From Halomonas organivorans (GTDB lineage: Bacteria > Pseudomonadota > Gammaproteobacteria > Pseudomonadales > Halomonadaceae): a stretch of DNA of 64,000 nucleotides. The DNA is taken from assembly GCF_014192055.1 (NCBI RefSeq), contig NZ_JACHXM010000009.1:1-64000 (forward strand). Direction: 5' to 3'. How positions within the stretch are numbered: position 1 is the first letter of the stretch; each line of letters starts with the position of its first letter. Below, piece after piece: positions 8,578-18,694 of this stretch. The notes under the pieces are model-generated. The model worked only from the letters and a program-made list of their open reading frames with translations, was not told where the DNA came from and searched no databases. Position numbers and translations under genes: made by a program.

Positions 8578-9837
8578 TCAGGATGCCTGGCGAGTCCCGT
8601 TGTTGCGCGCCAAGGTGTCTTCCGGCTCGGTGGGTTGGGGCAGCGAGGGGAGCGACTTGTCGAGCAGCTCGACGCTTTGGCGATAGTAGAGCTGGCTCTT
8701 GTTGTGCTCGCCCAGGTTGGCATAGAGCCGCGCCAGCTCGGCGCACACCACCCCGCTGGGACGCTGGCGCTGGCTGGCCTCGAAATACTCCTGGGCCTTG
8801 CCCCAGTAGGCGTTACGCAACGACAGCCGACCCAGCGTCAGCAGCAGGTCCGGATCGTTGGGCCGCTCCTGCAGCCACTTCTCGGCCACCACCAGCTGAC
8901 GGGCCGCATCCACCTCGAGCAGGCCGTAGCGCAGTACCAGACGGCTGTCCCACTGTTCCTTGAGCGAGTGGCGCAGCAGCCGCTCGGCGATGCCCTGCTC
9001 GTTGCCGCGCACCAGGGCCTCGGCATAGAGCACGATGAGCTCGACGTTGGTGCGCAGGTGATCGGGCATGTCGGCCCAGAGGTTGCGAACGCGCTCGATG
9101 TCACCCGGCTGACGAGCCTCCTGGGAGATCAGCTCGCGATAGGCTTGCAGCTCGAGCTGCTCGCGCTCCTCACGAGAGATCAACTGCTGTGCGCCCAGCC
9201 GCGGCGTCAGACGACGCAGGCCATCCCAGTCACTCAGGCTGATATAGGCCTGCTTGAGCTGCTTGAGCACCTGGGGATGGTTGGGCAGGTGGCGATCCAG
9301 GCGGGTGAGGATAGCCAGGGCCTCTTCGTACTGCTGGCGATCCAGCATCAACTGGGCCTGCATCATGCCGACCGCCGTATCGGCTCCCTCGGTACTCAGG
9401 TGAGCGCGCTTGAGCAGGGTGTCGGCCTGTTCGTAGCGGCCCTGATAGTGGGCCGCCAGGGCCGCGGAGAGGTAGTTGACCAGCGGCGTACTGGAGTCGT
9501 CGGCGGCCTTGACCAGCGACTTCTCGGCGCGTTTCCAACGCCCCTCGGCCAGTGCCACCAGGCCACGCACGGTACGCCGCATGGCGGTGCGATTGCGCGA
9601 GCGGCTGTTCCACACCTTGAAGCGCGACACCGGCCGGGTCATGCGCATCAGCAGGCGCAGCACGAAGTGCAGCACGATGAAGGCGGCCAGCAGCAGCACC
9701 AGGCCGAACCAGAAGGAAGTCTGGACCGAGGTGTCGCCCACGCGCACCAGCCAGTAGCCGGGCACCGACATCATCAGCTGGCCGAACAGGGCCCCGACCG
9801 CCAGGCCCAGGACCACGAGCAGAATCAGCTTTCTCAT
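8578..9837 (-). CDS. hemY: HemY-like TPR membrane protein of the hem operon
   Basis: A 419-residue protein with two N-terminal membrane helices (about residues 3-20 and 40-62), the HemY N-terminal domain, and a cytoplasmic or periplasmic series of TPR-like helical repeats. Despite the name, this gammaproteobacterial HemY is not the oxygen-dependent protoporphyrinogen oxidase; its role in heme synthesis or assembly is not settled. It is the last gene of hemCDXY and its start overlaps the hemX stop (ATGA), so translation is coupled. A terminator follows. Confidence 0.93.
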   Translation of the reverse strand: MRKLILLVVLGLAVGALFGQLMMSVPGYWLVRVGDTSVQTSFWFGLVLLLAAFIVLHFVLRLLMRMTRPVSRFKVWNSRSRNRTAMRRTVRGLVALAEGRWKRAEKSLVKAADDSSTPLVNYLSAALAAHYQGRYEQADTLLKRAHLSTEGADTAVGMMQAQLMLDRQQYEEALAILTRLDRHLPNHPQVLKQLKQAYISLSDWDGLRRLTPRLGAQQLISREEREQLELQAYRELISQEARQPGDIERVRNLWADMPDHLRTNVELIVLYAEALVRGNEQGIAERLLRHSLKEQWDSRLVLRYGLLEVDAARQLVVAEKWLQERPNDPDLLLTLGRLSLRNAYWGKAQEYFEASQRQRPSGVVCAELARLYANLGEHNKSQLYYRQSVELLDKSLPSLPQPTEPEDTLARNNGTRQAS

Positions 9838-11300
9838 GCCTCATCTCCCTGGCCGTCGGCGCCGGCCTCGAAGCGGTGCTCGATGAAGCTCGCCAGCGCC
9901 TGCTGGGAGCCGCTGATATCCGGCAGTTCGGGACGGATAGTGCGGGCCTCGAGCTCCTCGAGCCGAGACAGCACCGCCTGAACGCCGCCATTGTCGGTGT
10001 CGTAGTAGCCGCGGATCAGGGTCAATGCCTTGTCGAGGCTGGCCTCATAGAGATCCTGCTCCTCCTTGAGCAGCGCCAGCTGGGCCTGCTCGAGGATCAG
10101 CCGTACGCTCTGGCGCAGGTAGGACTCCTGCTCCGGCGAGATCAGCGCTTCCATGGCCTCGTCATGCTTGCGCACCGTGACCAGGTCCTTGAGCTCCTCG
10201 CCGAAACGCGCCAGCTGCTGCTGCCAGGCACCGCTGGGCGCTTCCTCGATGGTCGAGTTGGCGGCGATCTCCTCGATGTCCTGGGCCAGCGGCAGGCTGG
10301 CGATCTGCTCCTGCTGGGCGTTGAGCGCCAGGTAGAGGCCGGTACGGTCGACCCGCGGCACGGACGACAGGGCGGCCAGTTCCGAGGCGATCTCGCGGCG
10401 CACCGGCATCAACGCGGGATTGTCCGCTTCCTTGAGGCGGGCATCGGCGGTGCGCAGCAGCGCCGCGGCCCCCTCGACGTCACGCTCGAGCTGCAGGCGC
10501 TGGTTGGCCAACCGCAGCAGGTAGGCGGCCTCGGCATGCAGCCAGTCGCGCTCGTCGGTCTGCTGCTGGCGAGACAGGTCCTCGAGCACCTTGTCGAGGG
10601 TCTGGTCGACGCTGGCGCGATAGTCGGAGAACTCACCGCGCAGCGCCTCTATGGCCGAGGCTCGCTCGCTCTGCCCGCTCTGCAGCTGGTTCGCCAGGTC
10701 GTCCAGCGCGCCCTGGGTGGCGGGCTGTTCGGGCAGCGCGGCCAGGCGCTGCTGCTGGGCATCCAGCCGCTGCCAGACCTGCCAGCCGAAATAGGCACCC
10801 CCGGCGCCCAACAGGACCACCAGCCCCAGCGCCAGGGCACCGGCCTTGCCGCCGCCCTTGCCGCGCGACTGGCCATCGCCCCCGCCGGACGCTGCTCCCG
10901 CCTGGCCGCCTGACGTGGTCTTGCCGCCCGCGCCCTTGCTCCCCGTCGCCTTCGTGGCGGAGGCGCCCTTGTTGCCCGACGGCTTGGTCGACGCGGTGGC
11001 GCCAGATGCCTTGGCGGAACCATCCTCTCTCGTGGCCTCGGTCGATGCCGCTCCGCTCTCCTGCATCTTGTCTGGCGTGGCAGTGGCGGTCGAGGCAGAG
11101 GATGACGCCGCCTGCCCGGCCGTCTCGCCGCCCTTGGCCTGGGAGGCACTGCCTCCCTTGCCGCGACGCCGAGATCGCCTCGATGACGAGCCGCTGGGCT
11201 TGCCTGCCTCGGACGGGCCTCCCTGGCTCGCCGCCTCGGCATCTGGCTGAGCGCCGGAGGGCGTCTGTTGTTCGTCCTGATCGTTGTATTGCTTGCTCAT
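9834..11300 (-). CDS. hemX: HemX-like protein (uroporphyrinogen-III C-methyltransferase-like)
   Basis: A 488-residue single-pass membrane protein. Residues 1 to about 150 are low complexity, rich in Ser, Gly, Ala, Thr and Lys with a basic SRRSRRRGK patch, then comes one membrane helix (about 155-175, LALGLVVLLGAGGAYFG) and a long helical, coiled-coil-like domain. This is the HemX family found between hemD and hemY in gammaproteobacteria; it is often named as a methyltransferase but lacks that fold's motifs here, so enzymatic activity is doubtful. The gap from hemD is 6 bp. The long disordered N-terminus is larger than in E. coli. Confidence 0.9.
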   Translation of the reverse strand: MSKQYNDQDEQQTPSGAQPDAEAASQGGPSEAGKPSGSSSRRSRRRGKGGSASQAKGGETAGQAASSSASTATATPDKMQESGAASTEATREDGSAKASGATASTKPSGNKGASATKATGSKGAGGKTTSGGQAGAASGGGDGQSRGKGGGKAGALALGLVVLLGAGGAYFGWQVWQRLDAQQQRLAALPEQPATQGALDDLANQLQSGQSERASAIEALRGEFSDYRASVDQTLDKVLEDLSRQQQTDERDWLHAEAAYLLRLANQRLQLERDVEGAAALLRTADARLKEADNPALMPVRREIASELAALSSVPRVDRTGLYLALNAQQEQIASLPLAQDIEEIAANSTIEEAPSGAWQQQLARFGEELKDLVTVRKHDEAMEALISPEQESYLRQSVRLILEQAQLALLKEEQDLYEASLDKALTLIRGYYDTDNGGVQAVLSRLEELEARTIRPELPDISGSQQALASFIEHRFEAGADGQGDEA

Positions 11301-11306
11301 CTGTCG

Positions 11307-12095
11307 CTAGCCCTTTTCGAGATCGTCATGATCGACATCGGCCTTCTCCGGGTCTCCCTTGGTCACGGCGTCTGCCAGCGCAGCGGGCGTGGCCCCAGAC
11401 GCCACGACGGGGCGACGAAACCCCAGCGTGCCGGCCAGTGTAGCCAACCGGGTACTGGACACGATTAGCGGTTGGTGCAAGGCGGTGTGCGAGCACCATC
11501 TTGCCAGATGTTCGAGGATTTCTCCGCTGGTGACCACCAGAGCCCGGTAGTCGCCCGCGGTCAATCGCTGCCGCAGCGGCTCGGCAGGCTCGAGCAGGCG
11601 GCGTCGATAGACCGCCAGTCGGGTGAGGCAGGCACCCCGCGCGGCGAGCGTCTCGGCCAGCAACGGCCGACCGCCCTCGCCCGCCACCAGCAGCACTCGC
11701 TGTTCATCGAGACGCTGCAGAGATCCCAGCGCGAGCAATGCCTCGCTGGTATCGCCACCGCCGGCCGGCGGCAGGTGCACGCGCACGCCCAGTTCCCTAT
11801 GCAGCGTCGCGGCCGTCGCCGCACCCACGGCATAGTAGTCGATGCCGACAGGCAGTTGAGGCCAATAGCGATCCACGGCCTCGGCCATGCATTCGGCGGC
11901 AAAGGGGCTGACCACCACCACTCGCCGGAACTGGTCGAAGTCCAGCCAGGCGGCACGCTGCGCCGCATCCTCCGGCAAAGGCTCGAGCGCCATGGCTTCG
12001 CCGTGCTCGACGACAAAACCGCGCGCGGCCATGGCCTCGGCCAGCGCCGCGGCCCGAGGGCCGGGACGGCAGATCAGTACCGGCGCCATGGACAT
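11307..12095 (-). CDS. hemD: uroporphyrinogen-III synthase
   Basis: A 262-residue enzyme that cyclises hydroxymethylbilane to uroporphyrinogen III with inversion of ring D. It shows the two-domain HemD pattern with ICRPGPRA at the start, VVSPFAAECMAEAVDRYWPQ in the first domain and VVTSGEILEHLARW in the second. The ATG at 12095 overlaps the hemC stop (TGATG), giving coupled synthesis of two consecutive pathway enzymes. A second in-frame ATG lies 6 bp later. A much longer open frame upstream is only an antisense-type shadow of hemC. Confidence 0.93.
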   Translation of the reverse strand: MSMAPVLICRPGPRAAALAEAMAARGFVVEHGEAMALEPLPEDAAQRAAWLDFDQFRRVVVVSPFAAECMAEAVDRYWPQLPVGIDYYAVGAATAATLHRELGVRVHLPPAGGGDTSEALLALGSLQRLDEQRVLLVAGEGGRPLLAETLAARGACLTRLAVYRRRLLEPAEPLRQRLTAGDYRALVVTSGEILEHLARWCSHTALHQPLIVSSTRLATLAGTLGFRRPVVASGATPAALADAVTKGDPEKADVDHDDLEKG

Positions 12096-13036
12096 CAGCC
12101 GGCGCCGTAGACCTCGGCGAGGATATCGCCGGCGCCCATGTCCAGCAGCTCCTCGGCGACGCGGATGCCCAACGCCTCGGGTTCGTGGATCGAGCCACGT
12201 CCTTCGGCGCGCAGCACCTCGGTGCCCTCGGGATTGCCGACCAGGGCACGCAGCCACAGGGTCTGGCCATCGTCCTCGAATATGGCATGGCCGGCGATCG
12301 GCACCTGGCAGCCACCCTCGAGGCGAGTGTTCATGGCACGCTCGGCGCGCACCCGAGTAGCGGTGGCCGGATCGTCGAGCGGCGCCAGCAGCGAGATCAG
12401 CTCGGCATCGTGCATGCGGCACTCGATGCCCAGCGCCCCCTGGCCGCAGGCCGGCAGGCAGACCTCCGGCGGCAGCTCCATGGTGATGCGATCCGCCAGT
12501 CCCAGGCGCTTGAGGCCGGAGGTAGCCAGCAGAATGGCCTCGAACTCGCCGTCGTCGAGCTTGCCGAGCCGGGTCTGAACGTTGCCGCGCAGATTCAATA
12601 CCTGCAGGTCGGGGCGCGCCTCGCGCATCTGCAGGCCGCGGCGCAGGCTGGAGGTGCCGATGCGCGCCCCCTCGGGCAGCTCGTCCAGCGAGGCATAGTG
12701 GTTGGAGACGAAGGCATCGGTGGGCTCTGCGCCCTCCAGAATCACCGACAGCCCCAGGCTCTCGGGGAAATGCATGGGCACGTCCTTCATGGAGTGCACC
12801 GCAATATCGGCGCGACCGTCGAGCATCGCCTCTTCCAGCTCCTTGACGAACAGGCCCTTGCCACCGACCTTGGCCAGCGGCGTGTCGAGGATCTTGTCTC
12901 CTCGAGTGGCCATCGCCACCAGCTCTACCTCGAGGCCGGGATGCGTCGCCATCAGGCGCTCGCGGACGTGTTCGGCCTGCCACATGGCCAACTGGCTCTT
13001 GCGGGTGGCGATACGCAGCGTTGTCATGGCTTGCAC
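12095..13036 (-). CDS. hemC: hydroxymethylbilane synthase (porphobilinogen deaminase)
   Basis: Condenses four porphobilinogens to hydroxymethylbilane using a dipyrromethane cofactor. The start [13 protein letters not shown], the conserved KEIEEAM-type KELEEAM and HSMKDVP active-site segments, and the cofactor cysteine in [14 protein letters not shown] are all present; length about 311 is usual. The start is ambiguous: GTG at 13036 has GGGAG at good spacing, while ATG at 13027 gives the more usual family N-terminus. First gene of hemCDXY and divergent from argH, with a 227-bp shared upstream region. Confidence 0.95.
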   Translation of the reverse strand: MQAMTTLRIATRKSQLAMWQAEHVRERLMATHPGLEVELVAMATRGDKILDTPLAKVGGKGLFVKELEEAMLDGRADIAVHSMKDVPMHFPESLGLSVILEGAEPTDAFVSNHYASLDELPEGARIGTSSLRRGLQMREARPDLQVLNLRGNVQTRLGKLDDGEFEAILLATSGLKRLGLADRITMELPPEVCLPACGQGALGIECRMHDAELISLLAPLDDPATATRVRAERAMNTRLEGGCQVPIAGHAIFEDDGQTLWLRALVGNPEGTEVLRAEGRGSIHEPEALGIRVAEELLDMGAGDILAEVYGAG

Positions 13037-13263
13037 GTGTTTCTCCCGTACCGGTTCGTTGCGCCGGCGCCTTCGCGCGGGCGCCCGGTGATCTCTGATG
13101 TTCCGTCATCATAAAGGACCCGGGAGGCCAGGAAAAATCGCCGCGTCCCACGCAGCTCGGCGTCCCTCGCCTGGCACCCGGACTCTGGTACACTTTCCGC
13201 CATGTCAAGCCGGCGCCGACCGCCGCCTCACCCCCACCTTCAGTCATGCAGGATGTCAGCCCG

Positions 13264-14700
13264 ATGAGCCAAAGTCCGACGAACACCAGCACCAACCAGT
13301 CCTGGGGCGGTCGCTTCAGTGAGCCCACCGACGCCTTCGTCGCCCGTTTCACCGCCTCGGTCGACTTCGACCGGCGCCTGGCCCACCACGACATCCAGGG
13401 CTCGCGCGCCCACGCCACCATGCTGGCCCGGGTCGGTGTGCTCACCGAGGACGAGCGCGACGCCATCCTGGCCGGGCTCGACGAGGTCCAGGCGGAGATC
13501 GAGGCCGGCACCTTCGAGTGGTCGGTCGCGCTCGAGGACGTGCACATGAACATCGAGGCGCGCCTCACCGACAAGATCGGCATCACCGGCAAGAAGCTGC
13601 ACACCGGCCGCTCGCGCAACGATCAGGTCGCCACCGACATCCGCTTGTTCCTGCGCGACGAGATCGACACCGTCGCCGCCGAGCTGACCCGGCTGCGCCA
13701 GGGACTGATCGAACTCGCGGACCGCGAGGCCGACACCATCATGCCCGGCTTCACCCACCTGCAGACCGCCCAGCCGGTGACCTTCGGCCACCACCTGCTG
13801 GCCTGGCAGGAAATGCTGTCCCGCGATCACGAGCGCCTGCTCGACTGCCGCAAGCGGGTCAACGTGCTGCCGCTCGGCGCCGCCGCCCTGGCCGGCACCA
13901 CCTACCCGATCGACCGCCACGTGACCGCCGAGCTGCTGGGCTTCGACCGCCCCGCCGAGAACAGCCTCGACGCCGTCAGCGATCGCGACTTCGCCATCGA
14001 GTTCACCGCCTTCGCCAGCACCCTGCTGATGCACCTGTCGCGGATGAGCGAAGAGCTGGTGCTGTGGACCAGCGCCCAGTTCGACTTCATCGACCTGCCC
14101 GACCGCTTCTGCACCGGCTCCTCGATCATGCCGCAGAAGAAGAATCCGGACGTGCCGGAGCTGGTGCGCGGCAAGACCGGCCGCGTCTACGGCCACCTGA
14201 TGGGCATGCTGACGCTGATGAAGTCCCAGCCGCTGGCCTACAACAAGGACAACCAGGAGGACAAGGAGCCGCTGTTCGACGCCCTGGCCACCGTGCAGGA
14301 CTGCCTCAAGGCGTTCGCCGACATGGTGCCGGCCATCGAGGCCAAGGCCACCAACATGCGCGAGGCCGCGCGCAAGGGCTTCTCCACCGCCACCGACCTG
14401 GCGGACTACCTGGTGTGCCGCGGCGTAGCCTTCCGCGACGCCCACGAGATCGTCGGCCAGTCCGTGGCCTTCGGGCTGCGCGAGGGCAAGGACCTCTCCG
14501 ACATGAGCCTCGAGGAGCTGCGCCAGTTCTCCGACGTCATCGAGCAGGACGTCTTCGAGGTGCTGACCCTCGAGGGCTCGGTGGCGGCCCGCAACCACAT
14601 CGGCGGCACCGCCCCGGACCAGGTGCGCGCCGCCGCCCAGCGCGCCCGAGACGCCCTGGCCGCGCTGAGCGCCACCGGCAACCAGGGAGGCGAGGGCTGA
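13264..14700 (+). CDS. argH: argininosuccinate lyase
   Basis: A 478-residue member of the fumarase/aspartase superfamily that splits argininosuccinate into arginine and fumarate. It carries WGGRF near the start, [11 protein letters not shown] in the active site, [16 protein letters not shown], and the flexible signature loop [12 protein letters not shown] with the catalytic serine. The ATG at 13264 was preferred to one 18 bp upstream because an AGGA box lies at better spacing. The stop overlaps the start of lptM (TGATG). It heads a plus-strand run of overlapping genes to 19452 and diverges from hemC. Confidence 0.97.
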   Translation: MSQSPTNTSTNQSWGGRFSEPTDAFVARFTASVDFDRRLAHHDIQGSRAHATMLARVGVLTEDERDAILAGLDEVQAEIEAGTFEWSVALEDVHMNIEARLTDKIGITGKKLHTGRSRNDQVATDIRLFLRDEIDTVAAELTRLRQGLIELADREADTIMPGFTHLQTAQPVTFGHHLLAWQEMLSRDHERLLDCRKRVNVLPLGAAALAGTTYPIDRHVTAELLGFDRPAENSLDAVSDRDFAIEFTAFASTLLMHLSRMSEELVLWTSAQFDFIDLPDRFCTGSSIMPQKKNPDVPELVRGKTGRVYGHLMGMLTLMKSQPLAYNKDNQEDKEPLFDALATVQDCLKAFADMVPAIEAKATNMREAARKGFSTATDLADYLVCRGVAFRDAHEIVGQSVAFGLREGKDLSDMSLEELRQFSDVIEQDVFEVLTLEGSVAARNHIGGTAPDQVRAAAQRARDALAALSATGNQGGEG

Positions 14701-14912
14701 TGCGCCGCCTCGCGCCCCTCACCCTGCTGACGCTCGCCCTGCTGGCCGGCTGCGGCCAGAAGGGCCCGCTCTACCTGCCCGGCGACGAGGCCGCGGCCGA
14801 ACGCTACGGCCCCCGCGACGCCCAGCAGGGCGGCAACAGCCAGGGCAACGACGATTCCCAGGGCAACGACGCCAACGCCGACGACACCCGCAGCGCCGAC
14901 GAGGACGACTGA
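14700..14912 (+). CDS. lptM: LPS-translocon maturation lipoprotein LptM (YifL-like)
   Basis: A 70-residue lipoprotein with a signal peptide ending in the lipobox LLAGC, followed directly by GQKGPLYLP, the conserved N-terminal signature of the YifL/LptM family. LptM helps mature the LptD-LptE outer-membrane LPS translocon. The rest is an acidic, Asn/Asp-rich tail. The start overlaps the argH stop and lysA begins one base after its stop, the same lptM-lysA-dapF order seen in many gammaproteobacteria. It is shorter than most gene finders' comfort range but the lipobox and motif are clear. Confidence 0.9.
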   Translation: MRRLAPLTLLTLALLAGCGQKGPLYLPGDEAAAERYGPRDAQQGGNSQGNDDSQGNDANADDTRSADEDD

Positions 14913-14913
14913 G

Positions 14914-16194
14914 ATGGACCATTTCGACTACCGCGACGGCGTGCTTCACGCAGAAGACGTGCCGCTGCCGCGCCTGGCCGAGGAGTTCGGCACCCCCTGC
15001 TACGTCTATTCCAAGGCCACCCTGGCGCGCCACTTCCGGGCCTATACCGAGGCCCTGGGCAGCCATCCGCACCTGATCTGCTACGCGGTGAAGGCAAACT
15101 CCAACCTGGCGGTGCTCAACCTGCTGGCGCGCCTCGGCGCCGGCTTCGACATCGTCTCGGTAGGCGAGCTGGAGCGGGTGCTGGTGGCCGGCGGCGACCC
15201 GGCCAAGGTGGTGTTCTCCGGCGTGGCCAAGGAAGAGAACGAGCTCGAACGCGCGCTGTCGGTGGGCATCAAGTGCTTCAACGTCGAGTCGCGGGCCGAG
15301 CTCGAGCGCCTCGAGGCCGTGGCCCGCGGCATGGGCAAGGTCGCCCCGGTCTCGCTGCGGGTCAATCCCGACGTCGACGCCGGGACCCACCCCTACATCT
15401 CCACCGGGCTCAAGGACAACAAGTTCGGCATCCCGGTGGACGAGGCCCAGGAGGTCTACCGCCAGGCCGCGAGCCTGGAGCACATCCGTGTCGTGGGGCT
15501 GGATTGCCATATCGGCTCCCAGCTCACCGATACCGCGCCCTTCCTCGACGCCCTGGAGCGGCTGCTGGTGCTGCTCGAACGACTGCGCGAGGAAGGCATC
15601 GAGATCGAGCACCTCGACCTGGGCGGCGGACTCGGCGTGACCTACCGCGACGAGCGCCCGCCGCAGCCCTTCGACTACGCCACCGCACTGCTCGAGCGGC
15701 TATCGCGCTGGCCGGGCAGCGAGCGCCTGACCCTGCTGTTCGAGCCGGGCCGCTCCATCGCCGCCAACGCCGGCGTGCTGCTGACCCGCGTCGAGTTCCT
15801 CAAGCCCGGCGAGACGAAGAACTTCGCCATCGTCGACGCCGCCATGAACGACCTGATCCGGCCCTCGCTGTATCAGGCCTGGCAGGCGATCCTGCCGGTC
15901 GACACCACGGCGCCGCGCGAGACCGGCACCTATGACGTGGTCGGGCCGGTCTGCGAGACCGGCGACTTCCTGGGCAAGGACCGCGAACTGGCGCTCGCCC
16001 CGGGCGACCTGCTGGCGGTGCGTTCCGCCGGCGCCTACGGTTTCGTCATGGCCTCCAACTACAACAGCCGCCCCCGTCCGGCCGAGGTGATGGTGGACGG
16101 CGATCGCACCCACCTGGTACGCCGTCGCGAGCGGCTCGAGGATCTGTGGGCCGGCGAGGCGACGCTGCCCGACGACAGCGCGGAGACGCCCTGA
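14914..16194 (+). CDS. lysA: diaminopimelate decarboxylase
   Basis: A 426-residue PLP enzyme that decarboxylates meso-diaminopimelate to lysine. The PLP-binding lysine is in CYAVKANSN near residue 60, the glycine loop is LDLGGGLGV near residue 235, and the active-site cysteine is in [11 protein letters not shown] near residue 350. It is followed by dapF, which makes its substrate, with overlapping stop and start (TGATG). Confidence 0.97.
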   Translation: MDHFDYRDGVLHAEDVPLPRLAEEFGTPCYVYSKATLARHFRAYTEALGSHPHLICYAVKANSNLAVLNLLARLGAGFDIVSVGELERVLVAGGDPAKVVFSGVAKEENELERALSVGIKCFNVESRAELERLEAVARGMGKVAPVSLRVNPDVDAGTHPYISTGLKDNKFGIPVDEAQEVYRQAASLEHIRVVGLDCHIGSQLTDTAPFLDALERLLVLLERLREEGIEIEHLDLGGGLGVTYRDERPPQPFDYATALLERLSRWPGSERLTLLFEPGRSIAANAGVLLTRVEFLKPGETKNFAIVDAAMNDLIRPSLYQAWQAILPVDTTAPRETGTYDVVGPVCETGDFLGKDRELALAPGDLLAVRSAGAYGFVMASNYNSRPRPAEVMVDGDRTHLVRRRERLEDLWAGEATLPDDSAETP

Positions 16195-17027
16195 TGCTGC
16201 TGCACTTCACCAAGATGCACGGCCTGGGCAACGACTTCATGGTGGTCGACCTGATCACCCAGCGTGCGCGGCTGTGCGACGCGCAGATCCGCGAGCTGGC
16301 CGACCGGCGCTTCGGCATCGGCTTCGATCAGTTGCTGGTGGTGGAGCCGCCTCGCGACCCGGACATGGACTTCCGCTACCGGATCTACAACGCCGACGGC
16401 AGCGAGGTGGAGAACTGCGGCAACGGTGCCCGCTGCTTCGCCCGCTTCGTGCGCGACCAGCGCCTGACCCACAAGCGCGAGATCCGCGTCGAGACCGCCG
16501 GCGGCCCCCTGACACTGGTGGTCGAGGATGACGAGCGAGTTCGCGTCGACATGGGGCGGCCACGTTTCGCCCCCGACGCCCTGCCCTTCGAGGCCGACGA
16601 AGACCGCCTGCTGCATGGGCTCGAGGTCGAGGGCCAATCGCTCGAGGTCGGCGTGGTGTCGATGGGCAATCCCCATGCGGTGCTGCGGGTCGACGACGTC
16701 GACAGCGCCCCTGTGACGACCCTCGGCCCCCTCATCGAGCACCACCCGCGCTTTCCCCGCCGAGTCAACGCCGGCTTCATGCAAGTGGTGTCGCCCCATG
16801 ACATTCGCCTGCGCGTCTTCGAACGGGGCAGCGGCGAGACCCTGGCCTGCGGCACCGGCGCCTGCGCCGCAGTGGCCACCGGCATCCGCCTGGGCTGGCT
16901 CGAGAGCCCGGTCACGGTGCATCTGCCCGGCGGCGACCTGGAGATCGCCTGGCCCGGCGGCGAAGCCCATCTGACCATGACCGGACCCGCCGCGCGGGTC
17001 TTCGAGGGACGCGTGCCGCTAAAATAA
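16194..17027 (+). CDS. dapF: diaminopimelate epimerase
   Basis: A 277-residue cofactor-independent racemase that converts LL- to meso-diaminopimelate for lysine and peptidoglycan. The two catalytic cysteines lie in [14 protein letters not shown] (about residue 76) and [11 protein letters not shown] (about residue 222). The start [11 protein letters not shown] is the family hallmark, which fixes the ATG at 16194 rather than a longer upstream frame. Cytoplasmic; cotranscribed with lysA. Confidence 0.97.
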   Translation: MLLHFTKMHGLGNDFMVVDLITQRARLCDAQIRELADRRFGIGFDQLLVVEPPRDPDMDFRYRIYNADGSEVENCGNGARCFARFVRDQRLTHKREIRVETAGGPLTLVVEDDERVRVDMGRPRFAPDALPFEADEDRLLHGLEVEGQSLEVGVVSMGNPHAVLRVDDVDSAPVTTLGPLIEHHPRFPRRVNAGFMQVVSPHDIRLRVFERGSGETLACGTGACAAVATGIRLGWLESPVTVHLPGGDLEIAWPGGEAHLTMTGPAARVFEGRVPLK

Positions 17028-17052
17028 TCGCGCGCCCAACGCAGAGGAGAAC

Positions 17053-17778
17053 ATGCCCATGAGCCATGCCGCCCCCGAGCCGCGCAAGACCCTGGATCCC
17101 GACGTCGTCGCCCAGTGGCTGGCCCGCCACCCGGACTTCTTCGTCGGCCGCGAGGGCCTGTTGCAGCAGCTCCGGGTGCCGCACCCCGAGGCCCGGGGCG
17201 CCACTTCGCTGCTGGAGCGCCTGGTCGCCGATCTGCGCAGCCGCGCCGAGCAGGCCGAATGGCGGCTCGAGCAGCTGCTCGAGTCGGCCCGCCACAACGA
17301 GGCCCAGTACCGGCGCACCCGCGAGCTGGTGCTGGCGCTGCTCGAGGCCGAGGACGGCGATGCCCTGGGCCAGGCGCTGGCGACCCAGTTCAGCGAGCGC
17401 TTCCAGACCCCGGCGCTGGCGCTGTGGTGTCCGGCCTCGCTGACCGACAACGAGCCACGGCCGCCCCAGGCGCCCCGTCACGTGCTCGACGACCATACCG
17501 CCCAACGCCTGGGGGCGCTGCTCGATGGGCGAGTCAGCCGCTGCGCGCGACTCACGCCCACCGACTGGAAACGCCTGCTGCCCCACGCGCCGCCCCCCGA
17601 CAAGGCCGGCTCCTGTGCCCTGGCACGCCTGACGCTCGGCGAGCCGCTGGGCTACCTGGTGCTGGCCAGCCCCGACCCCGACCACTTCCGCGCCAGCATG
17701 GACACCCTGTTCACCGAGTACGTCGGCGACGTGGTGGCCCGGCTGCTGGTGTGCCTGGCTCCGCCGCGCCATGGCTGA
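17053..17778 (+). CDS. DUF484 family protein (GAF-like)
   Basis: A 241-residue protein of the DUF484 family (called yigA in E. coli), usually encoded between dapF and xerC, as here. The N-terminal part (VAQWLARHPDFF) and the central coiled segment fit the family; the C-terminal half is predicted GAF-like. Function is not established. The stop overlaps the xerC start by 8 bp. An alternative ATG lies two codons downstream. Confidence 0.9.
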   Translation: MPMSHAAPEPRKTLDPDVVAQWLARHPDFFVGREGLLQQLRVPHPEARGATSLLERLVADLRSRAEQAEWRLEQLLESARHNEAQYRRTRELVLALLEAEDGDALGQALATQFSERFQTPALALWCPASLTDNEPRPPQAPRHVLDDHTAQRLGALLDGRVSRCARLTPTDWKRLLPHAPPPDKAGSCALARLTLGEPLGYLVLASPDPDHFRASMDTLFTEYVGDVVARLLVCLAPPRHG

Positions 17779-18694
17779 CACCACGCCCCTGACGCGCCAG
17801 GTCGAGGCCTTCCTCGCCGAGCTCGCCCAGACCGCCAGCCCAGCCACGATCGACGCCTACCGGCGCGACCTGGCGGCACTGGTCGAGTTCCTCGACGCCC
17901 AGGGAATAGACGACGGCGGCGCACTCGACGTCGTCCTGCTGCGCCGTTTCCTGGGCGGCGAGCGGAGCCGCGGCCTTGCACCGCGCAGCCTGGCCCGGCG
18001 GCGGGCGGCGATCGCCCGTTTCGCCGAGCGGCTGCGCCGCGACGGGCGGCTGGCGCACAATCCGGCGGACCTGGTGCGCACGCCCAAGGCGCCGAAGGAC
18101 CTGCCGCGCCCGGTAGACGTGGATGCCCTGGCGCGTTTCCTCGACACCCCCCACGACGGCTCGCCGCTGTCGGTGCGCGACCAGGCCATGCTGGAACTGT
18201 TCTATTCCAGCGGGCTGCGCCTCGCCGAGCTGGCGGCGCTGGACCTGAGCGATCTTCAGGCCCAGCGGGTACGAGTGCTGGGCAAGGGCGCCAAGCCTCG
18301 CCAGATGCCGGTAGGGCGACGGGCCAGCCAGGCCCTGGACGCCTGGCTCGGCGTGCGCGGCGCCCTGGCAGTAGACGACGAGACGGCGCTGTTCGTCGGC
18401 GCCCGCGGCGGTCGTCTCGGTCATCGGGCCATCCAGCAGCGCCTGGTCAAGCAAGCCCGGGCGCGCGGCCTGGACGAGCACCTGCATCCGCACCGGCTGC
18501 GCCATTCCTTCGCCAGCCACCTGCTCGAGTCCAGCCAGGACCTGCGCGCCGTCCAGGAACTCCTCGGCCATGCGCATCTCTCGACCACCCAGATCTATAC
18601 CCGGCTGGACTGGCAGCACCTGGCCGCCGGCTACGACGCCGCCCATCCCCGGGCACGCCGCCGCCGGCCCGACGACAGCGACACTTCCTCATGA
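17771..18694 (+). CDS. xerC: tyrosine recombinase XerC
   Basis: A 307-residue site-specific recombinase that acts with XerD at dif to resolve chromosome dimers. The SAM-like N-terminal domain is followed by the catalytic domain with arginine in SSGLRLAELAAL, lysine in GKGAKPRQMP, the HPHRLRHSFASHLL box, LGHAHLSTTQIY and the tyrosine nucleophile in IYTRLD. It sits in the conserved dapF-DUF484-xerC-yigB order, which supports XerC over a phage integrase. It overlaps both neighbours by a few bases. Confidence 0.95.
   Translation: MADTTPLTRQVEAFLAELAQTASPATIDAYRRDLAALVEFLDAQGIDDGGALDVVLLRRFLGGERSRGLAPRSLARRRAAIARFAERLRRDGRLAHNPADLVRTPKAPKDLPRPVDVDALARFLDTPHDGSPLSVRDQAMLELFYSSGLRLAELAALDLSDLQAQRVRVLGKGAKPRQMPVGRRASQALDAWLGVRGALAVDDETALFVGARGGRLGHRAIQQRLVKQARARGLDEHLHPHRLRHSFASHLLESSQDLRAVQELLGHAHLSTTQIYTRLDWQHLAAGYDAAHPRARRRRPDDSDTSS

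Noticed and set aside
13518..14699. Long open frame overlapping argH in another frame
   Set aside because: Arg/Ala/Pro-rich composition typical of a high-GC shadow; argH is unambiguous.
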